Below the pieces are notes generated by a model. That model was not told the DNA's origin. It saw nothing but the letters and a program-made list of their open reading frames with translations, and did no database searches. A stretch of 64,000 nt of DNA. Source: Siderastrea radians. Taxonomy: Eukaryota; Cnidaria; Anthozoa; Scleractinia; Rhizangiidae. The translations under genes and the position numbers were made by a program. Below are positions 1-12,925 of the stretch, piece by piece. Within the stretch, counting starts at the first letter, position 1, and each line of letters opens with the position of its first letter. The stretch covers positions 1,562,394-1,626,393 of the forward strand of contig OZ024891.1 in NCBI GenBank assembly GCA_964017195.1, written 5' to 3'.

Positions 1-110
1 GTTTTGGGGATGATTCAAGGAAAATTACAAATTTTTTCCAGATGTTCTTGCAGATAAGCCACACCCCTGATTTTTAGCGAAGTTTTAGGGTAAAAAGGTG
101 CGGCTTATAC

Positions 111-937
111 CAGGGCTAAAAATTAACTTCAGTGCTTGGTCGCCACTCGGGCCAGTATCCCTATATTCTTAGTGGCCCAGGCCAAAATAAAGTGGCCCTC
201 AAATTTTCTCTACTAAAACAAAAAAATTTTAAACCATTTTTACTCGAATAAACGCCTCACGGATGTTTCGGCCCGCGTTTTCTAGTAGGGTGTTCGACTG
301 ACACGCCAAAAGAAATTTGCTTGATCTTGACATCGTCTTGAAAGCTCACATTTGCCAGTGTACTGTCGAGAAGTTGGTTAAATTGTTATAACAATAAAAA
401 CTTTGTTCGGTCTGTGTTGGGAATCATTCGTCTCGTTCTTCCTTACCCTGTAGGTCAGATCCTATAGGTTCTGATTTGGTCCATAAACTCCCAAAGAAAA
501 ACTGGACCATTTTTTCCTAATACGGACAAAACGATCTTCTCAACGTCTATAAACTACAGTATCACGATTTCTTTCGAATGCTTTTGAATTCAGGTGAAAA
601 GTAAGTCGATATTCATGTTTGAAAACGTACCGCATCTCGTGTCAATAAAATCAAAATGGCGTCTACATATCGGAGCGATCGAAAAACTCGATCACGAACG
701 GTTTCAATTTTGCACTTTAAAACGAAACTTTTACTACAATTGATGAACTTAGAGTCGAGGAAAGAAAGGAAAGAAAAGAAAGGTACTCCAAGGAAAAACA
801 TTTTATTTTGTTATTGTTATTCTTTTCGTACTTCTCAAATCGTAGTCGCCCTTGGGGCGATCAAACTTCAACTTTTAGTGGCCCTGGACACTTCTTAGTC
901 GCCACGGGCGACCGTGCGACCGCCAAATTTTAACCCT
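111..937. mobile_element. hAT-type non-autonomous DNA transposon with 8-bp target-site duplication
   Basis: The left end starts CAGGGCTAAAAATT and the right end finishes AATTTTAACCCT, an imperfect terminal inverted repeat of the hAT form. The direct 8-mer GCTTATAC flanks it at 103-110 and 938-945, the duplication length expected of hAT insertion. Both subterminal zones are rich in GTCGCC and GTGGCCC words in inverted orientation. No transposase reading frame is visible in the 827 bp, so it would have been moved in trans. It lies to the left of the last visible PHF21 exon, probably in that gene's next intron. Confidence 0.8.
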
Positions 938-1244
938 GCTTATACGCCGGTGTTTATGGTAAGTTAACTGTCATGGTGTTCAGCTAATGTTTCTGAAACT
1001 TCCACTTCTCAACGAGAATAGCGAAACTCAGTAAGGGAAACCTAGCAAAACACTGGCAGTCAGCCTTCGAATAGACTGGCATCCCACCCAGGGAGGAGAA
1101 GCTGCTTACTCCATTCATGTGGAAACCTGTGGTCAAAATGGCACTTAATTATCTTTAACATGTGTGTCTGATTGGTGCCAAAGCACCCCATTGGTTTAAA
1201 TTTATTTTATCCATTAGGTTATCAGCATTACATAAATTAGTCAC

Positions 1245-4200
1245 CTCGTCAACTGGAGAATCTCCAGATATGACACGCTTGTACTTGAATTTCTTATGCT
1301 TGCCATTTTCTGCATATCCATTAGGAACAGGGGAAGACGGGCTGGGTGAGTTGGGTGCACTGCTGAACTTGGGTGGGCGGCCTCTGCCTCTCTTTACTGG
1401 TAACATTGTTATCTTTTTTATTCTCTTGGGCTTTAAACAATAGAATTCATAAATTTACTTCGATGACCAGATGTACGAATATAAATGTATTGACCATAAC
1501 ACAGTGGTCAACATGTGGACATGTGGACATGTGAACGAAGAAGAGAAAAATAGACTTAGGGCCTCCACAGACCAGACATTTCGTTCTCCGCGACAACTAT
1601 TTGTTATCGACAACTAAAAATGCAGTGAGATTAGTTGTCGACAACTAAACGCTAAATTTTTAGTTGTCAACAACTAGGCAGTTTCCCTTTTCCAAAAGGG
1701 AAACTGCTTAGTTGCAAGTTGTCGACAACTACGTTTTTGACCATTTTCCCCATGTGTGGGAATGATTGGTTTAGTTGTCGACAACTATCATAACTGCGTG
1801 GTCACGTACTACGTTATGAGCATGCATAGTGAACGTTAGTTCCCAAGCTTTTGCTGGCCTGACTTAGTTATCGACAACTAACACTTCAATGTTTGGAACC
1901 CTTGCATCGGACAGAATTAGTCGTTGATAACAAACAGTTGTCAACAACTAAATGTCTAGTCTGTGGAGGCCCTTATATATTTCACCCTAGAAAGTCATGC
2001 TTGGTCAACAGATTTTTACTATTTTTCTAACTGACATGGTGATTAACAGCATGGATGTTACAAAAGAATGCTACAGTGCTGTTGATCCTTATAGCTAAAA
2101 CCTGATTTGGGAATTTATTACAGACAAACCTTGATCATCCTGGCTGTCAAATATCTGGGCTTTTTAACTAACCGGACTTTTCGCCGCAGTTCTAATTTAT
2201 TTGTGACCATTTATATGTACAACTGGTGGCAGAAACAACTAAGTAATTTGTTGAGATAGGCTTAGTTTATTCCAGTTGTACTCCCAGAAAAAACCAACTC
2301 AGTGACAATGCTATCAGAGAAGATGAAGTCAAGCACGAAGCTGTTCAGTTCTAGCTGTCTGTGAATACAGTCTCCTCTTAAAATAACCAAGATTAAGTCC
2401 TGCTCTTATAAATCTTGATTGATGATGGATTTGGTATCAAGTGATCTAAAAAAAAATCGACAGTCCCACCAACCTTGAATGAACAAGGTTCAACTACACA
2501 GGAAGAACTTAAGAGTGAAGACCAGTAAACTATTTTACTGCAACGTGTGATCATCTCTCACCTCTGGGTCAATATCCAGTGCATTCTGGGGAGAAATACA
2601 AGTACTCCTTCTTTTTCGTTCTTGTCTCTTGAGCTGAATTTCTGTTGGGAAAATTAATGGCTAGTGTTCATCACAATTTAACACTTCAAAATTTAGATAA
2701 CTTTTCACATAACTTACAAAATGTGAAAGGAAATATTACTGGTAGTGCTGCACCATTCATAACATTATCCTTATATATGATATTAATAATTTTTAATGTA
2801 CATACAATATACTATAAATTTGCAAAATAAGTACATGTACTTTACATGGCACAGGAGAAATAAGAAATAAGCAGCCACGGTATCCACAAGATGACACATA
2901 GACAGTAAAAATATATTGCGTGCTTTTAACCATGAATAACAAATAATAAACATTTAGCACTGTTGATGTGGAGTCAACCCTAACATAAAATACTTTATCA
3001 CTGAAATGTTTGATCCTTCCTTGTAAGATAGTTTCTATGAATCCCAGATTAATGAATAATTTTGGTTTGAACAAAATTTTTAAATGTAGATCGAATACTG
3101 GAGCAATATTTTACCTTTCAAGCTTTTGTCATGGAATGTGTTAAATTGCATAAATATTGACCAACAAGTTGACTATCACACTTAATAGCAGAAATGATAA
3201 ACATGTCCAACCTTTGTTGGCCTACATAATAAGATCTAGATATGAAAATAAGACTTCCTAAATCCTGATGAATACATTCTTCTTCCTCTTTACCCTCAAG
3301 GCAGATTAATATGGATATACTGATATACTTCATTTTGTATGCTTGATTTCCACCAAGGTATTTTGAGGAACCAATGAGCCAATAGCATAATTCACATTAT
3401 AAGTATCAAAATATAGGACATTTATAATTTCCACTTAAGGCACATTATTGTACGTGTAACTGCTCACTAAAATTTTTTTTATTTATTAATTTTTTTTGCA
3501 GTGAGTGTATACCAAACCAGTGAAATACTAACTGATGTAAAAACTTTGCACATGCAGTCAGCAAATTTCAGTTGCCAATTGCATTTAATAAAAAGAGACA
3601 AGAATGGAGATACACATGCACAGGAGCAGATCCAGGAAATTCAGAAACAGGGAGCTAAAAACCTGGGAGTCTTGCCCCCACTGGAAAATTAAAAAATCTA
3701 CGTTCTTTGACATGCTACTTCCTTCAATTCTGGGAGCATCCATGTCCAGAAATGTGAGCCTTTGGATGACAGATTTTAGTATTTGAAGTATGTTGCCTAT
3801 TAAAGATACCCACACAAAATGGAGAGTTGCAGACGTCCTTGCCCACCCTTCCCCTAAATATGCCTAATAGTACGATACATACTTTGCAGATGATTGGAGA
3901 TCCTAAGCTTTGGTGGCCAATCAGAACACATAAACAAAACTACACTCATCACATCTGTATTTCTAACAATTTTTAAAACAAAGTACACGTGTGTAGCATA
4001 TTTGGTGATCATCGAGACCAACGGAAGTCAGTTGTTTAATTTGGTTTCATCATCATTATTTAATCACAAAACTTACCGATTAGAGTTTGTGGTGTAATTA
4101 GTCCTAAGGCGGCCATGAATTCCATTTTCTACAGAGTTGAAAAGCAGGGAAGGGAATCAATTGACATATCATAAAACATTCTCAAGATAACGTCAACAGA

Positions 4201-7200
4201 ATATATGACAAACCAATAAAAACAAAATAATGATCAGAACTGTTCCTTTGGTATTACACTGTATTTATCAAATATAACATGCTACATGGGAATGACTTCC
4301 TGTTCTGGTTCGTATCAGGATTGTGTGATCTGTTTGTACAATAATTTGACAGGGAATTCACCTTTCCTCTTTCCCGGTCTGTTATTATGTATTATGTTAT
4401 TACATAGTATCAAGTCAGGAATTTCCTGAGATGTCTAGTAAATAATTATTGTAGTTCTTCAGTTACTGCATTTGTTAAATATTTCCACGCACTTGTATTT
4501 ATTTGGAAAACTAGTCACTGTGAACAAACTGAAAATAAGGTGACCTAGAGCAGCAATGCACTGTTAACTACATATTAACATTTTTTACCTTGGGTTCAAC
4601 AATCTTTTCAGGTTGCTTGTTGACATCCTGTGATTGTGAACACGTGTTTTCTGAGGTGGGGCGCGGAAGGATTGGCTGTAAGTGATGTGATGTAAAAGAC
4701 CTTCCACTGAACCTTAAAGCACTGGGTCTAATTTTATTATTCAGCTGATAATGTGTAGGCACCCTGATAGGATTTCCTACTGGCGGCTGAGCCGAATGAA
4801 CAGATGTGAAGACTGTTGGGGCCATGTGGACTGGTGATGCACTTTGACCCGTGAACTCTATTTTTCCATGCTGCAGCATAAATAAAATATGAAAACACTA
4901 AGTATTTAAAAGTAGCTGACTAATGTAGAAGTCTGAATAATACATTAACCAATAACTTTTAAGAATTTGTGGAGGCAGGGTACTAATAAAAGTGGTTAAT
5001 GCATCTTAAGTTCAATCATTCTTTAATCAAAAAAATCAAAGTGTCAGTGGTTCAAGGTAGTTGAGGATGGTCACTACATCTTGATGTGCTGTTTCCTAAG
5101 ACATGAAACTTTACCCCATGTTACCTCCACCCAGGTGTACAAAATTGCTGTGAGTAACCTTACGATCAACCAGCGTCTCATTCAGGAGAAAGACGTAATA
5201 CTCCTAGTCACTTCAAGCTACAGAAACCAACGTTAAGTGCTAGCTTGCCTTGTGGCCCACTTGTGACCCACGGGCAACTTTGCCTTGCTTTTTTTTAATT
5301 TACAAGAATTAGTATAAAACGAGACAGTTGCAAATTGAATATGGGGGAGTCAGGATGTCGTAGTGGCCATCATTCGCACCTCCCTCCTCTGCCACCCGAG
5401 TTCACTCCTAATTTGGTTCGTACATGGGCTGAGTTTCAATCAATCTCAACCTGACTTCGAGGGTTTTTCTCCGGGTACTCTGGTTTTCCTCCCTCCTCAA
5501 AACTGACTCCCAGCTAATTACATCTGGCTGTGTGGTGCTGTCCTCTGAGATCATACATGGACCGTATAGTGGCTGCCAGAGGTGCCATGATATGCACTTG
5601 GCCCAATCTCGTTGAGCTGCGTCCTTCGCAATTCAGTCTTCAGACTGCAAGTAAGGGTGATTAGCACAGCAGATGTTTTTTCTTTTTCTAAGTTTTTTTT
5701 AAATTAATAAGCACTTTGAGTGCAAGCAATGTTTGCAAGCAACTACCTGTGAAGATACTATAACAACTGGAGGAGGTTTGGGTTTCAGTCGTGGAAGCTG
5801 GATCGGTAGTGGCTTGTGTGGTTGTGCCAGTATTACAGGTTTAACATCCAGAGGTTCTGTTTTGATAGGCAGTTCCATTTTTGTTGATGGCTCTAGTTTG
5901 ATGAGTGGTTTACTTGCTGGAAATGCTGCTTCCTTGTTTTCATGTGGTGAAATGTTACTTGAATTGTTGTCGCTAAGTGGTGACTTGAAATTATTTTCCT
6001 GCAATAAAACCAAAAACTGTTATTTCATTACACACCCACTGAAAAACATAGATTATCACAACAAAATTTGGCTGTTTTTTGTCTGAACATGTACAATCTT
6101 GGTGCAGTTATGGTTAGGACAAGACATGACAAGGTGAAAGAACCAAATACAGTAATATCTCTTCGACTTCTTTTTCAACGAACATTTTGTCCATTTTGTC
6201 ATACAAATTGCCACTTTTGTATCAGACATTTGTAATTTCGTCCTCATTTAATATGTTTTAATACCTCTGCCTTGAACTCAGTCTTGTTTATCAGCTCTTG
6301 TCTCAGCTGCTTTACCACATGACTCTGCAATAAAACATGTTGGCAAACTTTTCACTTACTTTCTGGACTGGTCCTTGATTAAAAAAAACTGTCCTTTAGT
6401 AGTACAAATTGTTTATTTTTCAGGTACACAGAGACATTTACACAGTGTAGCCTCAAATTTCTTCCCTCCTTCAATACTTGCAATAAGTTATAAAGTTATG
6501 TTACTAGATTAATAGTTGAAAAAAAAAACAAATCACTAAAATACATTTTTTTGTTGGCAATTAGCAAAAAAAATTGACAAAAGTTTTTCCCTTGGGAAGA
6601 AATGTACAGAGTTCCAAAATTTATGGCATGAAAATAATTTCATCCATTAACTGAAGGAAACACAATTTTGAGTTGTCATAACATCTATTTTGTGTCACTT
6701 TTCTAAGGGCATCATTAAACCTCATAAACCCAACACATCAGTCAAAGTTTTGACAATGAAAAAATTTGACACTTGACAAGCGAAAGTATAAAGACTTCTG
6801 ATCTCACTTCCGTCGACAGAGAGCGATCAATTGCACAACTCGCTTTGCAAAGTGATCGCGACTTCCGCGAACGGAATGAACTTTTATTCAAACTCTTAAT
6901 TTTATCGTTCGATGGCCATGTTTTCGCTTGCATCGCAAATTTCACAACAAATCTCGGCGATATTTCGCGGCAAAAGATATTTTTAGGTTCCGCATGTCAC
7001 ACCTGTAGCGAGTCCCACGGGATTTTGCCGCTTTCTGATTGGCTCTTGTAAGCAATGAATGCCCTGCATTTTAATTTTTTACCACCCTCTATGCATAGAC
7101 CAAAACCTTCTTTCCCTATATTTGCATGTGATTTTTCATGTCCACCCACAGTTATTTTTTGCTCCCCAAATAAACTTGTTAGAACGTAAAAATCTTACTT

Positions 7201-7859
7201 GTTGCTCGCTTAGACTTGTGATATGTGCCTGAAGACTTTGTAATTTTTTCTGAAGGTCGGGATTCTGCGAAAGAGAGATATTCGTGTTTGAAAATATTTC
7301 TCAAAAACTGCGCCAAGGCAAAACAATTGAAACCCAACACAGTGAAACATTCTTATAATAAAAGAAGCGAAATATGTTTACCTGTGGGTCTGTCTTGATC
7401 TCTTGGATTAAAATCTAGAAAAAACAAAAGAATAAAGAATAAAATCAAAGTTTTGAGCGAACTGGAGCTATCCGTCGCAAATAACGCATTTAACTTGAAG
7501 TTCAAGTGAAGTAATGGGGTGGTATACACTCACTGCGGAATTGATTAAATATGTAGCCGGCTCGCTCGAGTTTGAACAATTTCTCGACTTCGCTTTCGCC
7601 GCAGAATAACGGTTCTAGAACTTACAAACTTAAATGTTGCCGTTTAGTGTACCAATATTAATCTCTTTCAAAGTTAGAGCCGACAACAAGGCGATATAAA
7701 TGAGCATTCAGTAGTTAGAATATCGCAAAATCCTTTGCTAATCAGCATGCATAACACTTGTGGAGATAGTTTGTCAATGGCAGTTCGAAGTCGAAAATGC
7801 CGTACCTGATGTTGTTGAAGTTGGCTTTTCAACTGTGTTCGTAATTTTTCCAACTCCAT
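1245..7859 (-). CDS. PHF21: PHF21A/BHC80-like PHD-finger chromatin protein (5' and middle exons; 3' end outside window)
   Basis: In vertebrates PHF21A is a subunit of the LSD1-CoREST complex and reads unmethylated H3K4. Coding exons, in order: 7806-7859, 7382-7414, 7199-7264, 6265-6324, 5747-5998, 4589-4870, 4077-4128, 2562-2641, 1245-1430; all have GT/AG borders and compatible phases, giving about 355 codons. The start is the ATG at 7859 (MELEKLRTQLKSQLQQHQ), matching the family N-terminus. The first four exons form a coiled coil (NPDLQKKLQSLQAHITSLSE). Then come proline-rich low-complexity exons, the conserved MEFMAALGLIT segment (4077-4128), a basic stretch KRQERKRRS (2562-2641) and an AT-hook KRGRGRPPKF (1245-1430). 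The PHD finger should follow but is not in the window. The 33-nt and 52-nt exons are easily missed. The acceptor at 1430 could be 6 nt further downstream. Assigned by motif order, not by alignment. Confidence 0.88.
1559..1972. mobile_element. TTA-flanked MITE packed with TAGTTGTCGACAACTA palindromes
   Basis: The ends are inverted: GGGCCTCCACAGACCAGACA on the left, and the reverse complement of the right end reads GGGCCTCCACAGACTAGACA. TTA flanks it at 1556-1558 and 1973-1975, a 3-bp duplication as in PIF/Harbinger elements. About seven copies of a 16-bp palindrome or its variants (AGTTGTCGACAACT, AGTTGTCAACAACT) are scattered inside. There is no coding capacity. It lies in a PHF21 intron. Confidence 0.8.
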
Positions 7860-8357
7860 CGAACAACAAGCTCCTTCTTTCCGGGTATTTTTTCGTTATT
7901 TCTAAAAGGCTAAACGGCGGAGGGGTACCATCTACGCTCTCCGAAGGGAAATGAAATGACCAAATACGTACACCAACGAGAGAGCAGCGCTGGCAAGTGC
8001 CCGGATGAAGGGTGCTTGCTCGCTCAAACTAATTTGAATAACCCTTCGGGTATCCCCGCTATACCCTAATCCCCTGAGGATGAAAAGAGACTTAAAGATG
8101 TGTTTCGAAATGCTTTTACGGTTAAGCAGCGTATCTGTATTTGTGATTTAAGCAAGGAATTGGTGAAATATCAAATAATAATTTCCTGTTTTTGGTTAGA
8201 CTAGTTTTTTACCGATTAATTTTAATGCTAATTGAAAGCTAGGGGCAAGTTTACTACCTACGGAGGCAATATCCCATAACTTAACCCATAACTTTTACCC
8301 ATAACTTTTTCCCATAACTTGCTTCTCCGCACCAGCGCATGTGTGTTGCACGTCAAA
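7860..8357. promoter_or_regulatory. Shared upstream region of divergent PHF21 and NUP50
   Basis: The two start codons point away from each other across 498 bp, so this interval must hold both 5' UTRs and probably a bidirectional promoter. No TATA box is evident. On the NUP50 side there are four copies of CCCATAACTT (8273, 8285, 8298, 8311) at 12-13 bp spacing. Promoter function is inferred from layout only. Confidence 0.5.
8273..8320. repeat. Four tandem CCCATAACTT decamers upstream of NUP50
   Basis: The word CCCATAACTT starts at 8273, 8285, 8298 and 8311 with short variable spacers. The array ends 37 bp before the NUP50 ATG. It may be a 5' UTR repeat or a cluster of binding sites; the sequence alone does not say which. 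Confidence 0.75.
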
Positions 8358-11300
8358 ATGGCGAAGAGAGTGGCTGATAGAGAACTGACTCAAGATAATT
8401 GGGACCAGGAAGATGAAGAAGAAGAAGTAAGCAAATCGCTTCACAGCTGAAAGTTTGTTTTGTCATTCGTTTCCTTTCCATGTGTTAATAACTTCATATT
8501 TCTATGAGGGACAGTTACAAATATGAGTTTATCTGGCGTGCATGCATGGCCCGCGCACATTTTTTCCCGGTTTTGTCGTTTCGAGGAAGTTAAAGTCTTC
8601 TTTTATTGACAGGCTGGGCATTTTAAGGTTGCTTCCAGTGAAGATTTAAGCAAAAGAAAGTAAGTTAAAAGCTTTTATTTATGGATTGATGTCGATGAAA
8701 TCGAAACTTCGACCCCCGGGCATCTTTGTTCGAATATTTCTCCTTTCTTTTCCCCGGGTAAAAAAGCTGTTCAAATACCCCCATTTTAGGGCCGCAGGGC
8801 CTCGACGTTTCCTTTTACAGCTCCGTCAAAATAAGCTGTTGTGGCTCTAAGACACCCAGCCGCTAAGAAAGAAGGGAAAAAAAAACATGATACCCCTAAC
8901 AAGCAAATACCACATTGTATTTTCTACCAAAACACTGAATGAGGTGTGTGTAGCTCAGGGTATGCCGTCGTCAGGAGATCTGAAATCTGGAGAAGTCTGC
9001 CTCCTGCTCAGGGGCTTCATTTCGCACTTTGGTCGCAAACAAAGGTGAGCGTGAAACGTGAGTGACTGGTGACAGAGCGCGAAGGACCATGAGAAGGAGA
9101 TAGAAGAGAGGTGCCTGCTTTCTCCTTCCTGCCCTCCTTTGCACATGAATTTCCATTGCGAGAGAGACGTCTGGGAATGAAGCAGTGGAGAAGTTGTTTC
9201 TTTTTGCACCAAACCGCATTATAAACCCACCCCCCTCCCCAAATTGACCTAACCCTACCCCCCAGCATCAACCCACCCTTGGCCCACCCACAAAACCAAC
9301 TCAGTCCTGCAAATTGAGCAAGAGCAGGGAATTTGCAGAAATCTGGGTATCCTCGAATGGGACAGTTGCTTATATGGCTGTAATGTTGAAAACATATCTC
9401 CTTCTGATTCTGTAAGCGTTGGAACAGACCGGGTGAACGATGTGCAATAAATTATGCAGCTAGGAATCACAACATGAATTTGAAAAGCAGGGTTTTTTTT
9501 TAATATCTGGGCAAAAATTGGGGTTGAAATCTTAGGCCATTGGAGAGAAGATCCAAAGTTGCTTTTATCCAGGGGATTTGGTGATCCATATGATAGAACA
9601 GGACATGAGTTCCATATCTGGGAGACTCCCGGATCGTCTGGGAGTCACAGGCAGGAAAATTTGCAGGAACTGTGTTCAGAAAGCCACGCTGAAGTTTTAA
9701 CCTGGCTTAAATATTGCACCTGGGCTGAAATTCGCCATGTAGTTGCAGTTGAACTTCAGCCGGGGGGGTGGGCTGAAATTTTAGCCTGTGCTGAAATTCG
9801 CCATGTGGTTGGGCCATAATTTATAAAACCAATAATAATAAACAATTATTCACCAAAGTGGAGGTCAATATTTATCTCGCTGCTTCATGGCTCAGCAAAT
9901 ATCCACCACTCTTCACCGACACTGAGGTAAATAATTGCTTTAGTATATACCAAACCTGTAGAAAAACAGCACCAAATAGTTCCTTTTTTCTGAGGAATGA
10001 GGGAAAATTTGCACACAAAATCCAGAAAAATCCCAGGAGGTGAATAGCAGATCCCAAGTCTGAGTAGCCAATCAGAGTGCACAAAAAACAGTATCCACTG
10101 ATTTGGTACATACTAACAACTGATATCAACTTAAACAAGAATTTTGGTAGTTTGGCAGAGTTTGCCATGAGAGTTTGCCATGAGAGCCTGCTCACTAGCT
10201 AGCAAGAGTTATTTACTTTAAATTTTGGCTTTTTGCTGCAGGATCATCAAGGCCAAAAGAAGAGTGAACCCCTCAGATAATCAGGTATAAAAGTACTGTC
10301 AGTTGCATCCAAACATGGCTATGTTGTGGAAAAAAAAGTGACCTAATTTAGTATCAAACATGGCACTTTGTCATCAAACAGTTGAAGTTTAAATCCGCTT
10401 TAAGGATTTCTATCGTTGTGTAAATTTTACGCACATACAGGCATGAAGATTTTATTTTTGACTTTAGTCTGACATATGTAAATTTTGAATGCCAGTACAT
10501 GTACCTGTGTTTGTGAATAAATGAATCTCATTTTTGGTACAGTCACTGTGATTTTAAAGAAGTTGCTGAACACTTGAACATGTAGGCTGTTAAAAATGTA
10601 AATTTTCTTGCAACCTCCAACCATTTCTAATATGTTCAAGTTCACGACAATTTACTTTTTTTGCAACATCCCACTATTAGTCCTGCAGAATCATGTTTTC
10701 TTCAATCTCTGGTTTTGGAATGTCATATTAAAAACCTGGAAACAATAATATTAACGACTATTTATTTTATTTTATGTTTTTATACAGTCATGTTAACCAA
10801 TTTTTGGAAGGAAAGGAATTAGCCCTTGTGTACTTGTTAATAGAAGTTGCATCTACAACTGCGATGATCTTCTTTACGTTTAATTCTTCATCCCACAGTT
10901 CCATTTATGATATTCATATTCATTTTTTCATCTTCATCCTTCACAGGTTTATAACAAATCAACTAAATCACCAGCTCCCAGTTGGCTTGTTAGCTCAAAA
11001 GTTGCATCTATAACTGCGATGATCTTCTTTATATTTAATAGTAATATTGTTGTTTTGTTGTTTTAGGGTGGAGGTGTTTTCCAGGGATTCTCAGGATTTG
11101 CTGGTCTCAACAACAACACTAAGGGTTTTGGCTCTAGTGCTTTTGCTGTCAAACCTCTAGCAGGAATATCCAGTTTGTCATCAGGCTCAGCAAATGCATT
11201 CAGTGGTTTTAAACCCACCTCAACAGAAACTTCAGCCGGCCTAACCCTAGGCAAAGACAGTAATCAAAATGGCTTCAAAACTATTTCTTCAGACAGCTCA

Positions 11301-12925
11301 CAAGTGCCTAAACCCTCAAGCAGTTCTTTTAATGACAACCTCAAGGCTTTAAATGAAAGTGTAGTTGCTTGGATACAGAAACATGTTAAGTTGAACCCAT
11401 ACATCGATTTAACGCCAATATTTAATGACTATAAGGAACACATGAAAAACATTGACATAAAATTTTCCAGTTCAGCGAACGAAAGAGACTCACCTTCAAG
11501 TGCGTCACCAGCAACAGGCTTAACAAACCAACCTGTAATGACTTCATTGTTCAGTGCTCCCCCTCAGCCGACGGAGAGAACAGAAGAAAAGAAAACAGAG
11601 GCAGTAAATACAGGTAAGAGATTTGATCTCAGTATGCAGTTTTTAAAGAGTGCTACATGTACTTGAAATATTTGTGGTTGGTTAGGTCGTGCAAAAAGCT
11701 AGAAAATTCTGAGAAAACTTTTTGCTGAGGAATCTAATGTGATACCCTCTGAATATTTGGCATAATTGAATTCATCTCATGCCATAACTTGTATTCTAAT
11801 GAAAATGCAATCCAATTTTTATTGTCAGAAGGCAAGAGTTCTGAGAAGGAACCTGCGGCATGCGAGGCTGGAACATCCGCAGAGGGAACTGCAGAAGACG
11901 AAGTTCCCAAACCACAAAGGTACCGGTAACTTGCTTTGTTGAGAATACCTTCACACCTCAATGTGCAAAGTGCAACCATTGTGACCATAGGATAATTGAC
12001 ATAACAAAAGCAGGCAAATTATTGTTACAAGTTGTCACACTTCAAACTGTGACACTAATAATAAATTGTTATGACATGAATTGTAGAGGATTATATTCAT
12101 TTGTCTACTTTATTGCTACCTTCATATTAAGGAGTTTTGAGGAAAGCATCAAAATGATAACTTTTTTCGTTGAAAATGCTGGAAAACTGACTACTGATGA
12201 TCAGTACAAAGTCAGTGAAAATATCATTTAATACATTTTCTATAGGTGTTTCACAAGAAAAAAGTTGCATCTCCTGATAAAAAGAATAACTGCTTTTCAG
12301 TAGACTTCTTGTTTATTTCTGGCATGTTGGTATGAGCAGAACTGAGATTAGTGATGACTTTGCGTGTGCTGCCCTTTGAAAATGTTTAATTTGTAGTAGT
12401 AAGCAGCTTAATAACACGAATATTAGGCAGTAGCGGTCTGGTCCTCTTGCCTGTTGATGTGATCCGGTATAGGTTTGACAAGGCTGAGTGCAAGTTTTAA
12501 TAATACCAAATTAGTTGTATTAACAAGTATGGATCATTGTTTATTTTAGTGTTGTGGTTGCTGAAGAAGGAGCGTTCTATTCCATAAAATGTAAGCTTTT
12601 CTTCAAGCGTGAATCAACTTGGGCTGAGTTGGGAATTGGAATGCTGAACCTCAAGAAACTGGAAGGAAAAACTCAAGTGCTGGTGCGACATGATACAGCT
12701 TTGGGAAAAATTATTTTAAATGTGTACCTTGCTGAAAGCACCCCTATCAGTCGATCCGGGAAAAACAACGTGATCTTGGTATCTGTACCAAACCCTCCTC
12801 TCTACACCAAGGACAGTGAGGGAGATAACAGCAAACCAGCAACTTATTTAATTAAAGTGAAAACTGCTGAAAATGCAGATGAACTCTTTGCTCAGCTGGA
12901 TAAAAACAAACCATCCAGCAATTAG
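8358..12925 (+). CDS. NUP50: Nucleoporin NUP50 (NPAP60), complete
   Basis: NUP50 is a mobile nuclear-basket nucleoporin that binds importin-alpha and Ran and speeds cargo release after import. Six coding exons, 8358-8426, 8613-8659, 10242-10284, 11067-11613, 11829-11919 and 12550-12925, join in phase to 390 aa (the human protein is somewhat longer). The N-terminus MAKRVADRELTQDNWDQEDE and the basic KIIKAKRRVNPSD match the family's importin-alpha-binding segment. Exon 4 carries FG-type dipeptides (GFSGF, GFGSS) and the conserved VAWIQKHVKLNPYIDLTPIF block. Exon 6 is a RanBD1 domain: EGAFYSIKCKLFFK, GKNNVILVSVPNPP and a closing VKTAENADELFAQL. A polyadenylation signal lies at 13726. The gene shares its upstream region with PHF21. 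The identification is secure on motifs, but no search was run. Confidence 0.95.
8945..9850. other. NUP50 intron 2, no gene seen; short internal duplication
   Basis: Overlapping short frames near 8955-9470 on the minus strand show no family motif. A direct repeat GCTGAAATTCGCCATGT occurs near 9725 and again near 9790, so part of the intron has duplicated locally. No coding or RNA feature can be supported here. Confidence 0.5.
10846..11040 (+). repeat. Direct repeat in NUP50 intron 3
   Basis: About 43 bp reading GTTGCATCTACAACTGCGAT and onward at 10846 recurs with few changes at 10997 (GTTGCATCTATAACTGCGAT). The second copy ends about 25 bp before the acceptor of the large FG exon. This looks like a tandem duplication of the intron's 3' part. 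Confidence 0.75.

Noticed and set aside
8955..9470. Overlapping minus-strand frames in NUP50 intron 2
   Set aside because: Several frames are open at once in a low-information stretch, with no conserved domain or splice context.
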